Below are positions 22,401 through 35,050 of a stretch of DNA of 64,000 bases, piece after piece (position 1 is the first letter of the stretch; every line of letters starts with the position of its first letter). The notes beneath the pieces were generated by a model. It was not told the DNA's origin. It was given only the letters and a program-made list of their open reading frames with translations, and ran no database searches. A program made the translations under genes and the position numbers. Source of the stretch: Holothuria scabra (lineage: Eukaryota > Echinodermata > Holothuroidea > Aspidochirotida > Holothuriidae); assembly GCA_037179385.1 (NCBI GenBank), contig CM074185.1:5575371-5639370 (forward strand), given 5' to 3'.

Positions 22401-24777
22401 AACACTCTCCCAGCTAGAGTGTAATCTGCCAACACACTATTGAAATACAACATCACAATTAATGACAGGGAAATAGTGTGACAAGTTTATGTTTTCTTAG
22501 TATAGTCTGTTACAAATGCTTTAAGCCCAAATCAATGAAATGCACTGAAGTAATTAAAATTGTCAGGCTGGAGGGATTTTGAAAAGGGAGAGATGGACTT
22601 TTGAAATACTAAACGTAACGCAATCATCCGTTGACGCGAAGCGTTTAGAAACTTTAAACAAAAATCACCGTCCTCAATCAAAACCTAAGCAGTCGTAATT
22701 TTTCGAACAAAATTTACCCTTCACTAAAATGAGCAAAAAGGCTTTAGAGATTTTGCGCCTATGAAAGCCTGGCAAGTCTGTTTGTCCTCGGTTTAAGGAA
22801 GTACCGAAGAGGGCAAACGCGTCTGTGGTTAACTCACCTTCGGTGACCAAATACACAGCCGATGCATTTTAAGAACCCTTTAAAGTTTTCACACTCTGAT
22901 TGGTGATCGCTAAAAATGAAACCTGTGGTCAAATTAGTTTTAAAGCAAACTTTGAAGCAACAAATCGGTTGCAAATTCATAATCATTTTGATAAGATTTT
23001 TAAGGGGAAGTGCCCTTCAGCACTGGATAGTTTCAAAGCAAACAAGCGTTAGCCAATGAATCATTAAGAATCGGTGGTTTTGTAAAGTCAAGGGATGGCC
23101 CGATTAGAAGCATTACCGCCCCGTTTTAGTGTCAGGTTTTCATGGGGAGCGAGTTTGTAATGAAAATGATGATAATAAATCTACCACATGAAGTTAACAG
23201 CAAACGGTTGCATTAATATAAATGAAAATATATGTTTAGGACACCATTCATTGAAAATGGGCCTCTATGCACAGTAAAAAAAGTAGGCGTACCTGAACAC
23301 AATGAAAACATAGATCATTTGAGGGCACAGATCATGCAACACAGTTTCTTGTTACACCGCCTTTAATCTACTGGCGCTGCTTTCTCAAGAAGAAACGTCA
23401 CAACATGGAAATTTATTTGTCTCAATTTTATGAATATTCATGCCATCTTCATCTTTAAAAACTGTGTGTGAATTTGCCTGTAATATCACACTCCAGACAT
23501 TTAGAGCGAAACCGCAAGTGACCTTCAAATATCTAAACAAGCACTGAACGGCTACAACGATCCACTTGACACCTTCATGTAGAAAATAGTAAACAAAACC
23601 GTATCGGGTCTGCAAATTAAACTTATCACGTAAATGTATCACACTTGCTTGAACAAATAGGTTGGAAACTGGGCCGTAAAACTACATCTAACTTACTGGC
23701 TAAAAAATGGCTCGAAATTTTCAGATCAGCGCGGTGAACAATAAAAGGTTTCATCTTTGGGGGTTCCCGTAGCAAGAAAGTTTAAGATAAACCCGATAAA
23801 ATTACACGGTTGTTTTGAACGTTCGTCTTCAAAATTTGTGAAGCGGGTTCGCAATGCCTCAGGGGAGATATTTGGGGTGATTATAATCGGTTCCCGTTTT
23901 ACATTTCACACACTCTGTTAAATCAGACTCAACGTATGGTATGCCCACATTCATCAGAAGGAAAATTTGCATGAAATTCACTGGCTGTAAAGAAACCAAA
24001 TAACTCTCGCATCTTCCAAAAAAGATACAGTTACCTGAAAGTTAACAAATAAGTATATGCATCCACAAAAAAGGAGGCACAACGGGAAAAAGTGCCTATG
24101 CCGGCTTGAACAAACTGGTTGGAAACTGGGCCGTAAAACTCCATCTAACTTAACCTGACCTAACCTCAAAAACATGAGCGCAATAATTTACCAACAAAAG
24201 TAATTATCAACAGTTCAGGCATACCTGAACCTTCCAAAAACGGATACGCGAAATTAACACATGCGAAATAACCAATAAAGCGCAACATACGTCTGAAGAT
24301 CAATTACGCTTTTTCACCATCAACGAATAGGAAAAGGTATCCGTGTAAGTAATGAACTAGTTCATTTCTCAACTTGGAATTAAATATATTCTAATATATA
24401 AGGGTTAATTTTAGCTGACGGGTATGAAGTCCACTCATGGTACAAAGACACTCATTTAAGTTCGTACTATCTTAGAATACTTGGATAGGCAGTGGGAAGA
24501 ATGTAGAACCACAACTTGATTCTTTTTAAAGTACCTCACGTAGGTTATCAGCGAGGCAATTTGATTGCTCAAGGGATAATGTGAGCGTAGATAATGGAAG
24601 GTGTAATAGGTTATGGTAAGGGGTAGCCGTTTAAAGTCAAGCAATCCATATTTCTTATCAGAAAACAATCATAATACATGCACTTAGAATCAAAATTATT
24701 TTCTCAGATATCTGGCGTACTGAAGTATTCTTCGCATTGCAACAAATTTCTTTTTTCGTCTTTTTTTTTGCCTTTTT
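22401..24777 (+). other. Intron with two SINE-tail fragments
   Basis: No gene is seen. The blocks at about 23647-23698 and 24105-24175 share GGTTGGAAACTGGGCCGTAA and a following CATCTAACTTA. They match the tail of the SINE at 42.9 kb in the opposite orientation. The stretch 23280-23400 is similar to 35510-35640 (CCGCCTTTAATCTACTGG), further paralogous intron. Confidence 0.5.
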
Positions 24778-26440
<1,663 letters not shown>

Positions 26441-28496
26441 GCCTGACTAGCTTGCTTGTACAGTTTTACAAGAAAGGTAACTTGTAGGGTCCTGATACTT
26501 GGCACGTGCATGGTTAATAAATGGTCCCAATCGTTTTTGGTGGATGTCAAATGTCATTTGGTTCACAAGGGGCAAGGGAGATCGCTATGTAGGAAGCTTG
26601 GATGCTTTTCATGTGCACTTTGTGCGTACATTACGGAACCCTGTCAATTGGAAAACATTTCGGAGCACTGTCCATGTGAAAAGAAAGCCTTGCATTTCAG
26701 TGGCAAGGAAGTCTTTTGGCTTTCTGGTTACTCGTATACTTATCTTTCATATCATCGTTTGGTGTATATCCAAATGCTTTCATTCATTGTCTCTGCCAAG
26801 ATGAAATATTCAGTTAAATTAGGAGGACGATTTTTGATGACGTTATTACCCTCACGTAATTTCTTACTTCATATTTGGGAAAAAGAAATTGTTGTTGGCA
26901 AAATTTTTCCATGTGGAATAAAAAAATGCGAGAGATGCAGAAATCTTTAACTAAAGAATCCTAACACAAAGTGTTCTGTCGAAGTAACGACAGATATCAT
27001 TATCAACAACGAATGAAAAATAAGCTTTTCAACATCTTGTGTGACTCTCATAGAAAACTGCTATTGAAAATAGTTTGCAGTTTAACTTCAATATATAGAA
27101 ATAGAAAACGTAGCGCATGGACCGCCCCGATTCCTATCCTATTCTCAGAACACTCACTCTAAAGACACATGAACAATGTCAAAAGTAACGTAGTAGTCTC
27201 ATTTGACCATAATTGATAAATTATGACCATAGTTTAGGTCTGGCAACGTTAACTATTAATTTTGTAAAATTGAATTTCAGGAAAAGTTTACCACAGTAAT
27301 TCTTCAGTCTTTTGTTGCCTTTATAGTGTCTTTCTTCCCCCGTCAACCTGTAACTCTCTGAGTTCTACTTTCCTTTCTGGTTCCTTTGCTTCTCTTTCAC
27401 TGCTTCCTCGTCGTTTCTGTTTTGTTTTTCTTACATCGCCTTTGGTCCTACTTCCTTGAGTGTTTATTACAATGATATCTGAACTAATAGTAATCTACTT
27501 ATATCCTCATTTCCCGTTTCCCCAATTGACACTTCTCACGGTATTGTATGTACAGCAATAACGTAAACGTTTTATCCACAACACACTATACACCGTCACC
27601 CGGAGCAAATATCTTACATTCGATACTTGGTTTTGTTATGAGACTACAACCGCATATAAATTAGAAGTAGTTGTATCAGTCCTAAATATAAATGTAGTTG
27701 GCTAACAACGCACAGTATTGAAAACGGGTAAGGTACCAAACCCCTCTGAAAAGGTATCGGGTTTCTACATTTGTTCATGAAAGAATTTAAAAATATTGTA
27801 GCCAGTTCATTCACAAAAGGACATCAACTTATAGTAACTTGGTAGGCTTTTGTTACGATAGGAAAGAACCACGATTGACAATTTTTTACACGTTTACATG
27901 ATGTTACATGTTTGCATATTATTACATGTTCAAAAGGCAATAGTTTGTACCTTTCTGGCTTGAAGAGCTTATCCTCCCCCCCCCCCCCCCACTTCATATC
28001 TTTGAGCGATACTGATTAAGTAAGGAACCTAAAAGGACTTTGAATAGATTTGTTTTCAAAGAGACACGTTATGTTGTACAACACGAATATTTTCAAAGGC
28101 GGCACGGGGAACTGTCAGACTAAAATCCCCCGCAAAAATGAAACAAATTCGATAAAACAGTGATAACTTGCGCTCATAATCAAACCTCTCTTTCAGCTTT
28201 CGATTGTATGTTCAATATGATCATCACAAATTTAAGCGAACACTAAAAAAGCGAGGGGGCTTGTTTGCTTCATTAACTTTTATCGAAGATTTGTCGAGGA
28301 ATGCAATCCCCATCAAACCAAATGAAATGATCTCGATGAAACGGTCCACTTTCAATGTTGAGTCTTATCTGATAATTCGTAGTCAACAGTAATGGAGAGC
28401 GGGTTGGGTGACTTGTTTCATCGGAATCTACCCGGTTCAATGCTCCCAAGGTTCGATGTGCCCCGTTTTCGTATATCTCGATGATTTGGTGATGGT
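26441..28496 (+). other. Intron, no supported gene
   Basis: An ORF of 164 codons at 26456-26950 overlaps the fading end of the tandem array and has no recognisable domain. The part from 27350 to 27960 is similar to 4000-4700 (paralogous intron). A C-tract lies at about 27976-27990. Confidence 0.45.
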
Positions 28497-28595
28497 TACA
28501 AGGTTTGTTATACCCGGGGTTCAATGTTCCCAGAAGTGCCGATGTATTCAACATTCGGGAACATTGAACCGTGGGAACAGCAAACCTTGTGAACA
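28497..28595. repeat. Imperfect inverted repeat with a perfect 14-bp core
   Basis: GGTTCAATGTTCCC (28518-28531) is exactly complementary to GGGAACATTGAACC (28557-28570). The pairing extends outward through ACAAGGTTTG and its partner at about 28583-28592, with mismatches. Together they form arms of about 35-38 bases around a 25-base loop. A related GGTTCAATGCTCCC lies just upstream at about 28434. Confidence 0.75.
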
Positions 28596-28983
28596 ATGAC
28601 GTAGCCCCGTTTCATCTTATCTTCTCAGAGAGATTATCTACTGCATACTGCAAGTGAATGTAGTGAGTGATACAACAATTGTTTATGGAAATACATTGTT
28701 CTGTTATGATCGTGGGACTTTCAACACACTTTGTACCATCCTGTAGTTCTTCTGGCTATAGTCTGGCAGAGCAGTCCTAAATATGTTTTGACAAACTGAT
28801 TTTTTATACACTTATATCCACAAGAAAGCTTACGATGGTCATATGAACACAATATTACTATTATTATACCATGCTTATGTTCATGATTATCACCACCACT
28901 ACTACCACCATCATTCTTCAACATTATCATCATCAAGATTAATATTAATATTCTAATTGCTCTTATTTGTACTACTATTACAG
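28596..28983 (+). other. Intron before exon B3
   Basis: No gene is seen. The stretch 28690-28870 is paralogous to introns at 5.7 and 18.45 kb. A CAG acceptor at 28981-28983 follows a TACTATTA-rich stretch. Confidence 0.5.
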
Positions 28984-29175
28984 TCCAGTGTCAATCATTT
29001 CAACTTACAAATGGGGGAGTCACATACTTTGGCAATGATAACAGAGAAACATCGATTCCTCGCCATGGTGATTTCTTGAGTTCAATTTGTAATAGGGGTT
29101 ATGCTGTTCAGGGACCAGCACAGACAGAATGTCGCAACGGCCAGTGGCACACTCAAGTGCCAATCTGCGTAGAGC
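28984..29175 (+). CDS. Sushi/CCP module exon B3
   Basis: This is a complete type B module, 192 bp, phase 1-1, acceptor TATTACAG and donor GTAGGT. It reads QCQSFQLTNGGVTYFG, then IPRHGDFLSSIC, NRGYAVQGPAQTEC and NGQWHTQVPIC. The four cysteines and the Trp have the same spacing as B2, with which it shares most residues outside the Cys2-Cys3 loop. The pattern predicts a following type A exon. The nearest A-type sequence is the pseudo-exon at 36221. Confidence 0.93.
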
Positions 29176-29738
29176 GTAGGTTTGTTTTTCCTCCTAATGA
29201 ATAAGGGAAACAGTAAAAGATATTGATGAAAGTTTGCAGTGTAATTGAAAAGGGGCAATGTTCTAAAATGAATCTGTCAGGAAAGGTCAGGTGAAGGGAG
29301 TGCAGGACATCTGTTTCAAAATGTACAATAGGAATCATTTACCTCATCATAGTTTATATAGAACGGATGGTCTTGCAAGCTATTGTTACTTTCGTACTGG
29401 TGTTTTTGTTCTCCAAAATCAAGGGTCACGTGGTATTCAGGGTACACGAAAATCATACACTGTGCCCGCGTTTATATCCAATTGTGTACGCTTTCACTAA
29501 AATAAGTTAATCGACAAAAAAAATTATTGTAGTTTTTTCCTGGTAGAATTTAACTATCTTCCTCTTGAAACATGCCTGTAGCAGCAATATGAAGTAATAA
29601 TTTTTAAACAAGAAGAAATCTCGATAAAAGCTTCGTCAACTTTGCTGTACTCCGCGCCAGAGTCCTTGTCCACAGCGTCAAAAAGATCCTAAGGTTATTG
29701 ACTTTGTAGCGGTTCCACATTTTGAAGACAACTTCCTG
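29176..29738 (+). other. Intron, no gene seen
   Basis: AT-rich sequence without a recognisable coding or repeat signature. Confidence 0.45.
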
Positions 29739-29911
29739 CAGCGGTGTAGCCACGGGGTGGTTTGGGGGTTGAAACCTCCATTAGTCAACCTTGAAAGAAC
29801 TAATTTCAAAGAATTACTTTTAAATTTGCAGTTTTGTTTTGTAAATCCCATTAGAATTTTCCCTCATGTCGTGCTCCAACCCCTCATGACACCATCTTGG
29901 CTACGCTAGTG
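29739..29911. mobile_element. Probable hAT-like MITE (about 173 bp)
   Basis: The left end CAGCGGTGTAGCCACGGGG and the right end, read as the complement, CACTAGCGTAGCC, form imperfect terminal inverted repeats of the CAGNGGCGTAGCC type seen in hAT elements. The flanking octamers ACTTCCTG and TTTACCTG match at 6 of 8 positions, which is compatible with a decayed 8-bp target duplication. There is no ORF. Confidence 0.45.
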
Positions 29912-30065
29912 TTTACCTGGGGCAAAACGTTTATCACGAACAAGTTCTATTTTCAAAATGGATTTTCTAATTCAACTTGGACAGATGCTTTTGCAGAACT
30001 TTTGCCTATTTCGATAAAATTAGAGCCCAATACGATGTACTCATACTCTATTTCATGGGAAAAGG

Positions 30066-30213
30066 ACCAACTCCTTGTCACACATGCGACAAGGAGTCGG
30101 GAAATATTTCAAAAATGACATTTTCGCAGACAAGGACAGACTCCTTGTCGCAGGTACGACAAGTAGTTGGGATGAACGGACTAACTACTTGTCGCACATG
30201 TGACAAGGAGTCA
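30066..30213. repeat. Three consecutive short palindromes, about 60-70 bp apart
   Basis: ACTCCTTGTC (30070) pairs with GACAAGGAGT (30088). GACTCCTTGTCG (30139) pairs imperfectly with the run at about 30158-30169. AACTACTTGTCG (about 30183) pairs with TGACAAGGAGT (about 30201). Each forms a hairpin of 10-12 bp with a loop of 6-9 bases containing CACATG or similar. Arms of different hairpins are also nearly complementary to each other. Confidence 0.8.
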
Positions 30214-30896
30214 CGAATTACCGTCAAAAGTGGCATCCTCTCTGGGTACTTTCGAATGCGAACGCAACGCCAGAGTGTGCGCAAGCCGCTATTCCCTTTG
30301 GCGTTTAAAGGGCCTGTCTTAGGGCCTCTGGTATTAAGCCGTCCTGTTGATCAAGAGAAATATGCCTCTGGATATTCTGAGTTTTAAACACATCTCTAAA
30401 ATGGAAGAGTTCGGATAGGAATCTTGGTTCTAGGGCTGGCTCATGTAAGCTTCCACTTGGAAAGCCAAGATGAAACTCTGGGGACATTGGTTTTATGATT
30501 TCTCTCGTGGAAAAAAAAAAAGTCTCAGGATAAGTATGTTTTGTAGATGAGGTCCAGGGGTCATTGGCTAAAATGGCACACAACACCTATGGAGTCCATG
30601 ATGGTGACCCCCGCAAGCTTCGAGGTTTAGCTTTATCTATATTATAAAATCAAGTCTTAGAATAAGAACAGTATATTTGTTTTATGTCCGAGTGTTTGAA
30701 GTCTGGAACGATGTTGTAAAAATGACCACATTGTCCTCTTTTGTTGCCGTCACTGTTAGGAATAATCATTTCGTGCCGAAAATGAACCTACCCTTATAAA
30801 TTCGTTTGAATTTTTTCTTCTTCTTTATTTTTAATTAAACGTTAGCCCATTGTGATATATTTTGACCCAATGAGTTTTTGTTGTTCATTTTTTATT
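30214..30896 (+). other. Intron, no gene seen
   Basis: No supported coding sequence. The minus-strand ORF at 30305-30586 has no recognisable motif. Confidence 0.45.
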
Positions 30897-31500
30897 GATC
30901 CTTGCCGTGGATAGGAAGGTATCTATGCATTGGTGATGTCATGTCTGTGTTGGTGTTTGTGACACTTTTGCTTGTAGACTCTATATCTCAAGGTTTGCAT
31001 GTCCGACACTTTCCATATTTGGTGTAAGGATTTCTTACATTCAAAGTAAGAACCCTTTATATTTTAGTGGAGGCCAAAAGGGAATTTGAGGTCACACGAG
31101 TCAAAAACAGAAAACCTTGTAAACACGATATCTCAAGTAAGGAATGACTGAAATATTTCTCATTTGGTAATGAAATGTGTCATGTTGAGCAGATTAACCC
31201 TTTTTGTGGGGGAAGTTAAAGGTAATTTCAGGTCCCTAGGGTTCAAAACCAAAGGAACCTCTATAAGCATAAATCAAGTTAGGAATGGCAACGATTTTCA
31301 AATTTGTCATGCTGAGAAGAAGATTGCTATTAGTGTGGGTAGAGGTCAAAGGTCATTTGAGTCCACGGGAGAAAAACTACGAATACCTAAAAAATGTCTT
31401 ATAAATACAAACTCTCAAGTTAAGAATCACCGGCATCTTTTATATTTAGTAAATAGATTCGTCTTGGTAAAATGAAACCCTTAGATGAGACCCTTAAACA
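30897..31500. repeat. Degenerate relative of the 147-bp GGTCA-rich array
   Basis: It starts with CCTTGCCGTGGATAGG...GGTATCTATGCATTGGTGATGTC, which corresponds to the head of the array at 24778. Diverged units follow containing CACGATATCTCAAG, AGAGGTCAAAGGTCATTTGAG and similar. Units are too diverged to count cleanly. Confidence 0.75.
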
Positions 31501-31779
31501 AAAAATCCCTTAAATGAAATTAAGTCTAATGAATTCGCATCAATTAAAAAATATGCTGATCAGAAGAGACTGCGTTGTCTTGTAACACTTAAAGAAATGC
31601 TATGACTAGGAAACAACTTAATTTTCAACAAACCTGAAATAGAATTGTTTCAACATGCAACAGGAAATGTTTAATATATTATCCTAATAAACTTTTTTTA
31701 CTAAAAAAATATAAAGCACGATGGTAAACTTTTGCCTAAGTCAAAATGTGTCCAAATTGAAGGATCATAAGTGGAATGC

Positions 31780-32130
31780 ACTAATAAAACCAAATATAAA
31801 GGAGTATGTATTGAAGAAAGACTGACTTTTTCTGCTCAAATTTCCAGTATGTTAAGTGAAGTGTACTATACAATGTCTGGATTAGCATCATTTTGTCTTT
31901 CTTTAATAAGGAGGCGAAGGCACGTGTTTTAATGTGACATACTCCCACACCTAATTTATGCTAATTTATGCAGTGCCAATTTGGTATCATCCTATTCTGC
32001 GAAAGAACAAGGACAGAATTTTAAGATTTTGAAGTATTCTGAAAAGATTTTTCACCTAGATTTTAATTGCCTCAAACTTACTGAGAATTACTCTGCCAAA
32101 ATAAATTGATAAGATTGCCCACAAAAAGTA
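31780..32130 (+). pseudogene. Fragment of a non-LTR reverse transcriptase C-terminal region
   Basis: The plus strand reads TKYKGVCIEERLTFSAQIS, then a serine- and arginine-rich stretch ending in a stop near 31930. A shifted frame then reads LIYAVPIWYHPI and a lysine-rich FKILKYSEKIF. This matches the order of the post-palm region in CR1/Jockey-like elements (a Y/F-L-G-V block, then a Y-P/C-x-x-W block). No catalytic box is present and frames are broken, so this is a short relic. Orientation is opposite to the other two retrotransposons in the window. Confidence 0.55.
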
Positions 32131-32344
32131 ATGATGATCATTGCATAATTATTTGAAAGGTTCAATGTATAATCACAGGAAAACCTAAGAAAGCCATTGG
32201 TTTTACCGAAATATAGAATAATTTCATTCAAGAATTCCTTCGTCTTCAGAGATGTCCTACATTAAAAAATTGTTTTGATAGAAGACAAAGGTCATTTGAA
32301 GTCATCAGGGGTCAAAACCCGAAGACCTCAAAAAACACGATATC

Positions 32345-32347
32345 TAA
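32345..32347. repeat. Target site duplication TAA, left of PIF/Harbinger element
   Basis: TAA here and at 34209-34211 flank the element exactly. Joining the flanks without the element gives an uninterrupted CACGATATCTAAGGATAGG, which agrees with the GGTCA-array repeat consensus (CACGATATCTCAAG...). Confidence 0.8.
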
Positions 32348-32699
32348 AGGCCCTGTCACACTATTCCGGGTAGGCTACACGGGCTTATTGCGGGCACGGA
32401 TTTTGTTGCACGCAGGAGAATTTCTACTGGCAGGCCAAGATTTGGGTCAATTTTGCGTGGAACCTGCGTGCTGGATGCGTGATACCTGCATGGATCTTAC
32501 GTGTTCTCCGTGTGATATGCGTGCCACACGCGTGAGAGTTCCGTTTTAGCTTTGGACACATACGGGCATTGCGGGTTTCCTGCGTGCAGGTTACGTGTCA
32601 CCTGCGTGGAAGTTGCCTGCAATGGGCGATGTTTACGCGTGAAGATTGCGGGCATATAAAGGCAGGTCAGGTGGGGAGTAAATCCACTTCTCAGCCAAA

Positions 32700-33230
32700 T
32701 TTAACAGAGTGAAGATGCCCGTCGGTCAAGTTTAGAGTCTTCAAAGAAGCGTGCCAAGGGCGGAAAGGGTCCAGACAGCTCGTCGATATCTATGGAAAGC
32801 GGGCGACAAATTCCTGAACAGCATGAAAAACCAGAAGTCCTGTTCGACAAGAAATCGTGGTTGAGGTCCACCGGCCGTTTGAGGCCCAATCTGAGGAGGG
32901 TAGGGAGATTCAGGAGATCCCCAGCGAGACTTGAGCATCAGACTCAGCACCCCGTCCACCGATATCAAACCATAAAAATTTATAGTCATGGTCCACAAGG
33001 GCCCAAAACACCACCGAATAAAATTTTTTGTAGTTGAAATAGGTGGATCCACTTCCCGGCAGGCATTTGCAGGCAACATGTTTTCCATCCAGAGCTCCAC
33101 AACAATGCGGAAAGTTCCATTTCTCCAAGAACCCTTGGGCAATTTCTGCCCACTCGTTTGCGTCACTGGGGAGGGGAATAACTTTATCTAAGTACTCGTC
33201 CACTATGGCGCGGCACACTTGAAATAACAA
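32700..33230 (-). pseudogene. HARBI1-like transposase, catalytic part, truncated
   Basis: Minus-strand frames give VCRAIVDEYL, then CCGALDGKHVACK (first catalytic Asp of the DDE domain), YSVVFWALVDHDYKFLW and GRGAESDAQV (the region of the second Asp). The frame shifts near 32910. The sequence then becomes unlike the family, and the C-terminal block with the final Glu is not found. The transposase is therefore incomplete and the element could move only if supplied in trans. Confidence 0.82.
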
Positions 33231-33391
33231 ATGATGATAAAAAAAACATTAAGACATTTAATTCTACAATATATATTTTTTGCATACTAATTACAACTTA
33301 ATTTGTTATTTCATGTCAAAATATACATTTTTAAAATGTCTTCGAAAAAAGATACATTTTATACTTTTCATTGCTTAGTTGTTAATGGTTC

Positions 33392-33841
33392 TTACCTCGC
33401 GGACACACTCCGACATAGTGTTGTGTGGGACTCTCCACCCAAATCGCATGCTGTTTTTTTTTTTTTTGCACCGGACGCCAGATGTCTCAGTGTGAGTGCC
33501 AGTTTCAGTCCTGGCTCTAAGAGCTCTCGATACGTTGTGGTTTGCTTGGTTGTGCGGGGTTCCAGTCTCAGCAAAAGTTCGTCAAACATTTCTGGGGGCA
33601 TCCGCAGGAAATTGACAAATGACGTCTCATCTTCCGGCCGTATCTCCACCATGAGCTGGTCGTAAAGTCCAAAGCGTCTTCGTCTCTCAGTACTCAACCA
33701 CGCCCGGGTCCACCATCTTCTTCTTTTCCTTCTCTCATCCCTTCGTCTTCGGATACGATGTAGCTCCACTTGTAATTGTGTGAGGTCAAGTTGAACCTGG
33801 ATAATTCCCAGTTGACGCTGAATTTGTGCCCTGCTAGCCAT
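33392..33841 (-). pseudogene. HARBI1-like transposase, N-terminal part
   Basis: From a Met at 33841 the reading frame gives a basic and coiled N-terminus, then FLRMPPEMFDELLLRLEP and KLALTLRHLASGA, the characteristic N-terminal half of PIF/Harbinger nucleases. A run of about 12 A on the coding strand (about 33459-33470) follows. Beyond it the family-typical FGWRVPHNTM...VRE is found only in a shifted frame, so the A-run marks a frameshift. The downstream catalytic part lies beyond about 170 bases that may be an intron or decayed sequence. Confidence 0.82.
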
Positions 33842-34211
33842 CCTGCAGAGAGGCCACCTCGCTTTAAACTAGACTGACAACTGAAGGAATTCTTAGGGGA
33901 CTATTCATATGGCAGAGGTAGTCGCAGAACGCCAGCAACTTGCCCGCAGCAAGTTCTCAGATTACCAGCAGGGAGGCAGTAACTTACCCGCAACATGCCC
34001 TCACTTTCCTCGTACCTCGCTCCAAACCCGCAGAAATGACGGGCTACACGCAGATTGGCAGTACCAACACCGTTCCTTGACAGCAAAACGCACGCTCCAT
34101 GCCCGCATCTGACACGCGCTTTCGCGAAATTGTCACAGCTCCACGGCCAACCTACTTTCTTCAAGCAACAAGCCCGTATAGCCTGCCGGGAATAGTGTGA
34201 CAGGGCCTTAA

Positions 34212-35050
34212 GGATAGGAGCGACCAACACTTTTCGTATTTGGTACATCGATTTGTCATGAAAAATTTTCCTGTTGAGGAGGGCAACCGATTTTTTTTAG
34301 GATAAAGGTCATTTTAGGTCACTAGGTGTCAGAGCCCGAAGACCGCGTAAACACAATTTCTCAAAGTAGGAACGACCAAAACTTTTCATATTTGTTTTAA
34401 AGATCTGAGAAGAACTTTTTGCTTTAGGTAGATGTCAACGTTTGGGCTCACTGTTCCAAAAATGCGAAGATAGCTTTTTAACAAAATAGCTCAGGAATGA
34501 CGGACAAATTTAAAAGTTAAATTATAGATTTGCCATGCTGAGTGAAAGGTTCCCATTTTTATGGTTTCGGTTAAAGGGCATTCACCGGAAGTTACACTGC
34601 AAAAAACATATAATTGGCTTCAGTTTCTAATTTTAACACCCTCTTTACAGTTTGAAGTTTGCCTCAAACGTTGTGTTCATTTCACCCCTAAAAATTTTGC
34701 CCCTGAACCCTGCCCTTTCCAACAAGTTTTCACCCTCCAGCACCCTGCCTGTTCACAAGCTTGAATTGCTTGTTATCACAGTATCTTAAGATTGCAATGG
34801 TTGGTAATTTTCATTGGTTCATAGATTTGCAATTGTTTTCGATAGAGTAATGTAAGGTCACAGAGGTTAACGTGTAAAAATGTATAATGGCTTGAAAACA
34901 TATCTCAAAATGGCAATGATTTGGTGAACGGATGTGTCGTGTTGACAGGAACAAGCCTATTGTTTTGGTGGAGGTCAAAAGTCATTTGATTTCTCCAGTT
35001 GTAAAGTTTTGGAAACCTAGTTAAACACAACTACACGACTACACAACTAC
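34212..35050. repeat. Degenerate GGTCA-array continuation
   Basis: Fragments such as GATAAAGGTCATTTTAGGTC, CACAATTTCTCAAAGTAGG and GTGGAGGTCAAAAGTCATTTG continue the repeat interrupted by the PIF/Harbinger insertion. Divergence grows towards 35050. Confidence 0.65.

Larger units (their letters stand above)
32348..34208 (-). mobile_element. PIF/Harbinger DNA transposon with TIRs (1861 bp, defective)
   Basis: The left end AGGCCCTGTCACACTATTCC is repeated inverted at the right end (CAGGGCCT at 34201-34208). Similarity extends imperfectly through about 36 bases to an ACGGGC block. The flanking TAA trinucleotide fits the 3-bp T-A-rich target preference of PIF/Harbinger. Inside, on the minus strand, are two pieces of a HARBI1-like transposase. 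No Myb-like partner ORF is visible. The right subterminal part (33900-34150) is GC-rich, with repeated CCCGCA motifs. The element is inserted in a diverged unit of the GGTCA array. Confidence 0.9.

Noticed and set aside
26456..26950. 164-codon ORF
   Set aside because: It overlaps the end of a tandem array, shows no recognisable domain, and a second ORF overlaps it in another frame.
33218..33395. A clean intron in the Harbinger transposase
   Set aside because: A GTAAG donor and a TTTCAAG acceptor exist, but joining them does not keep the family reading frame, so it may be chance or decay.
33901..34248. 115-codon minus-strand ORF inside the PIF/Harbinger right end
   Set aside because: It runs through the terminal inverted repeat into flanking DNA and lacks the Myb-like pattern expected of the element's second protein.
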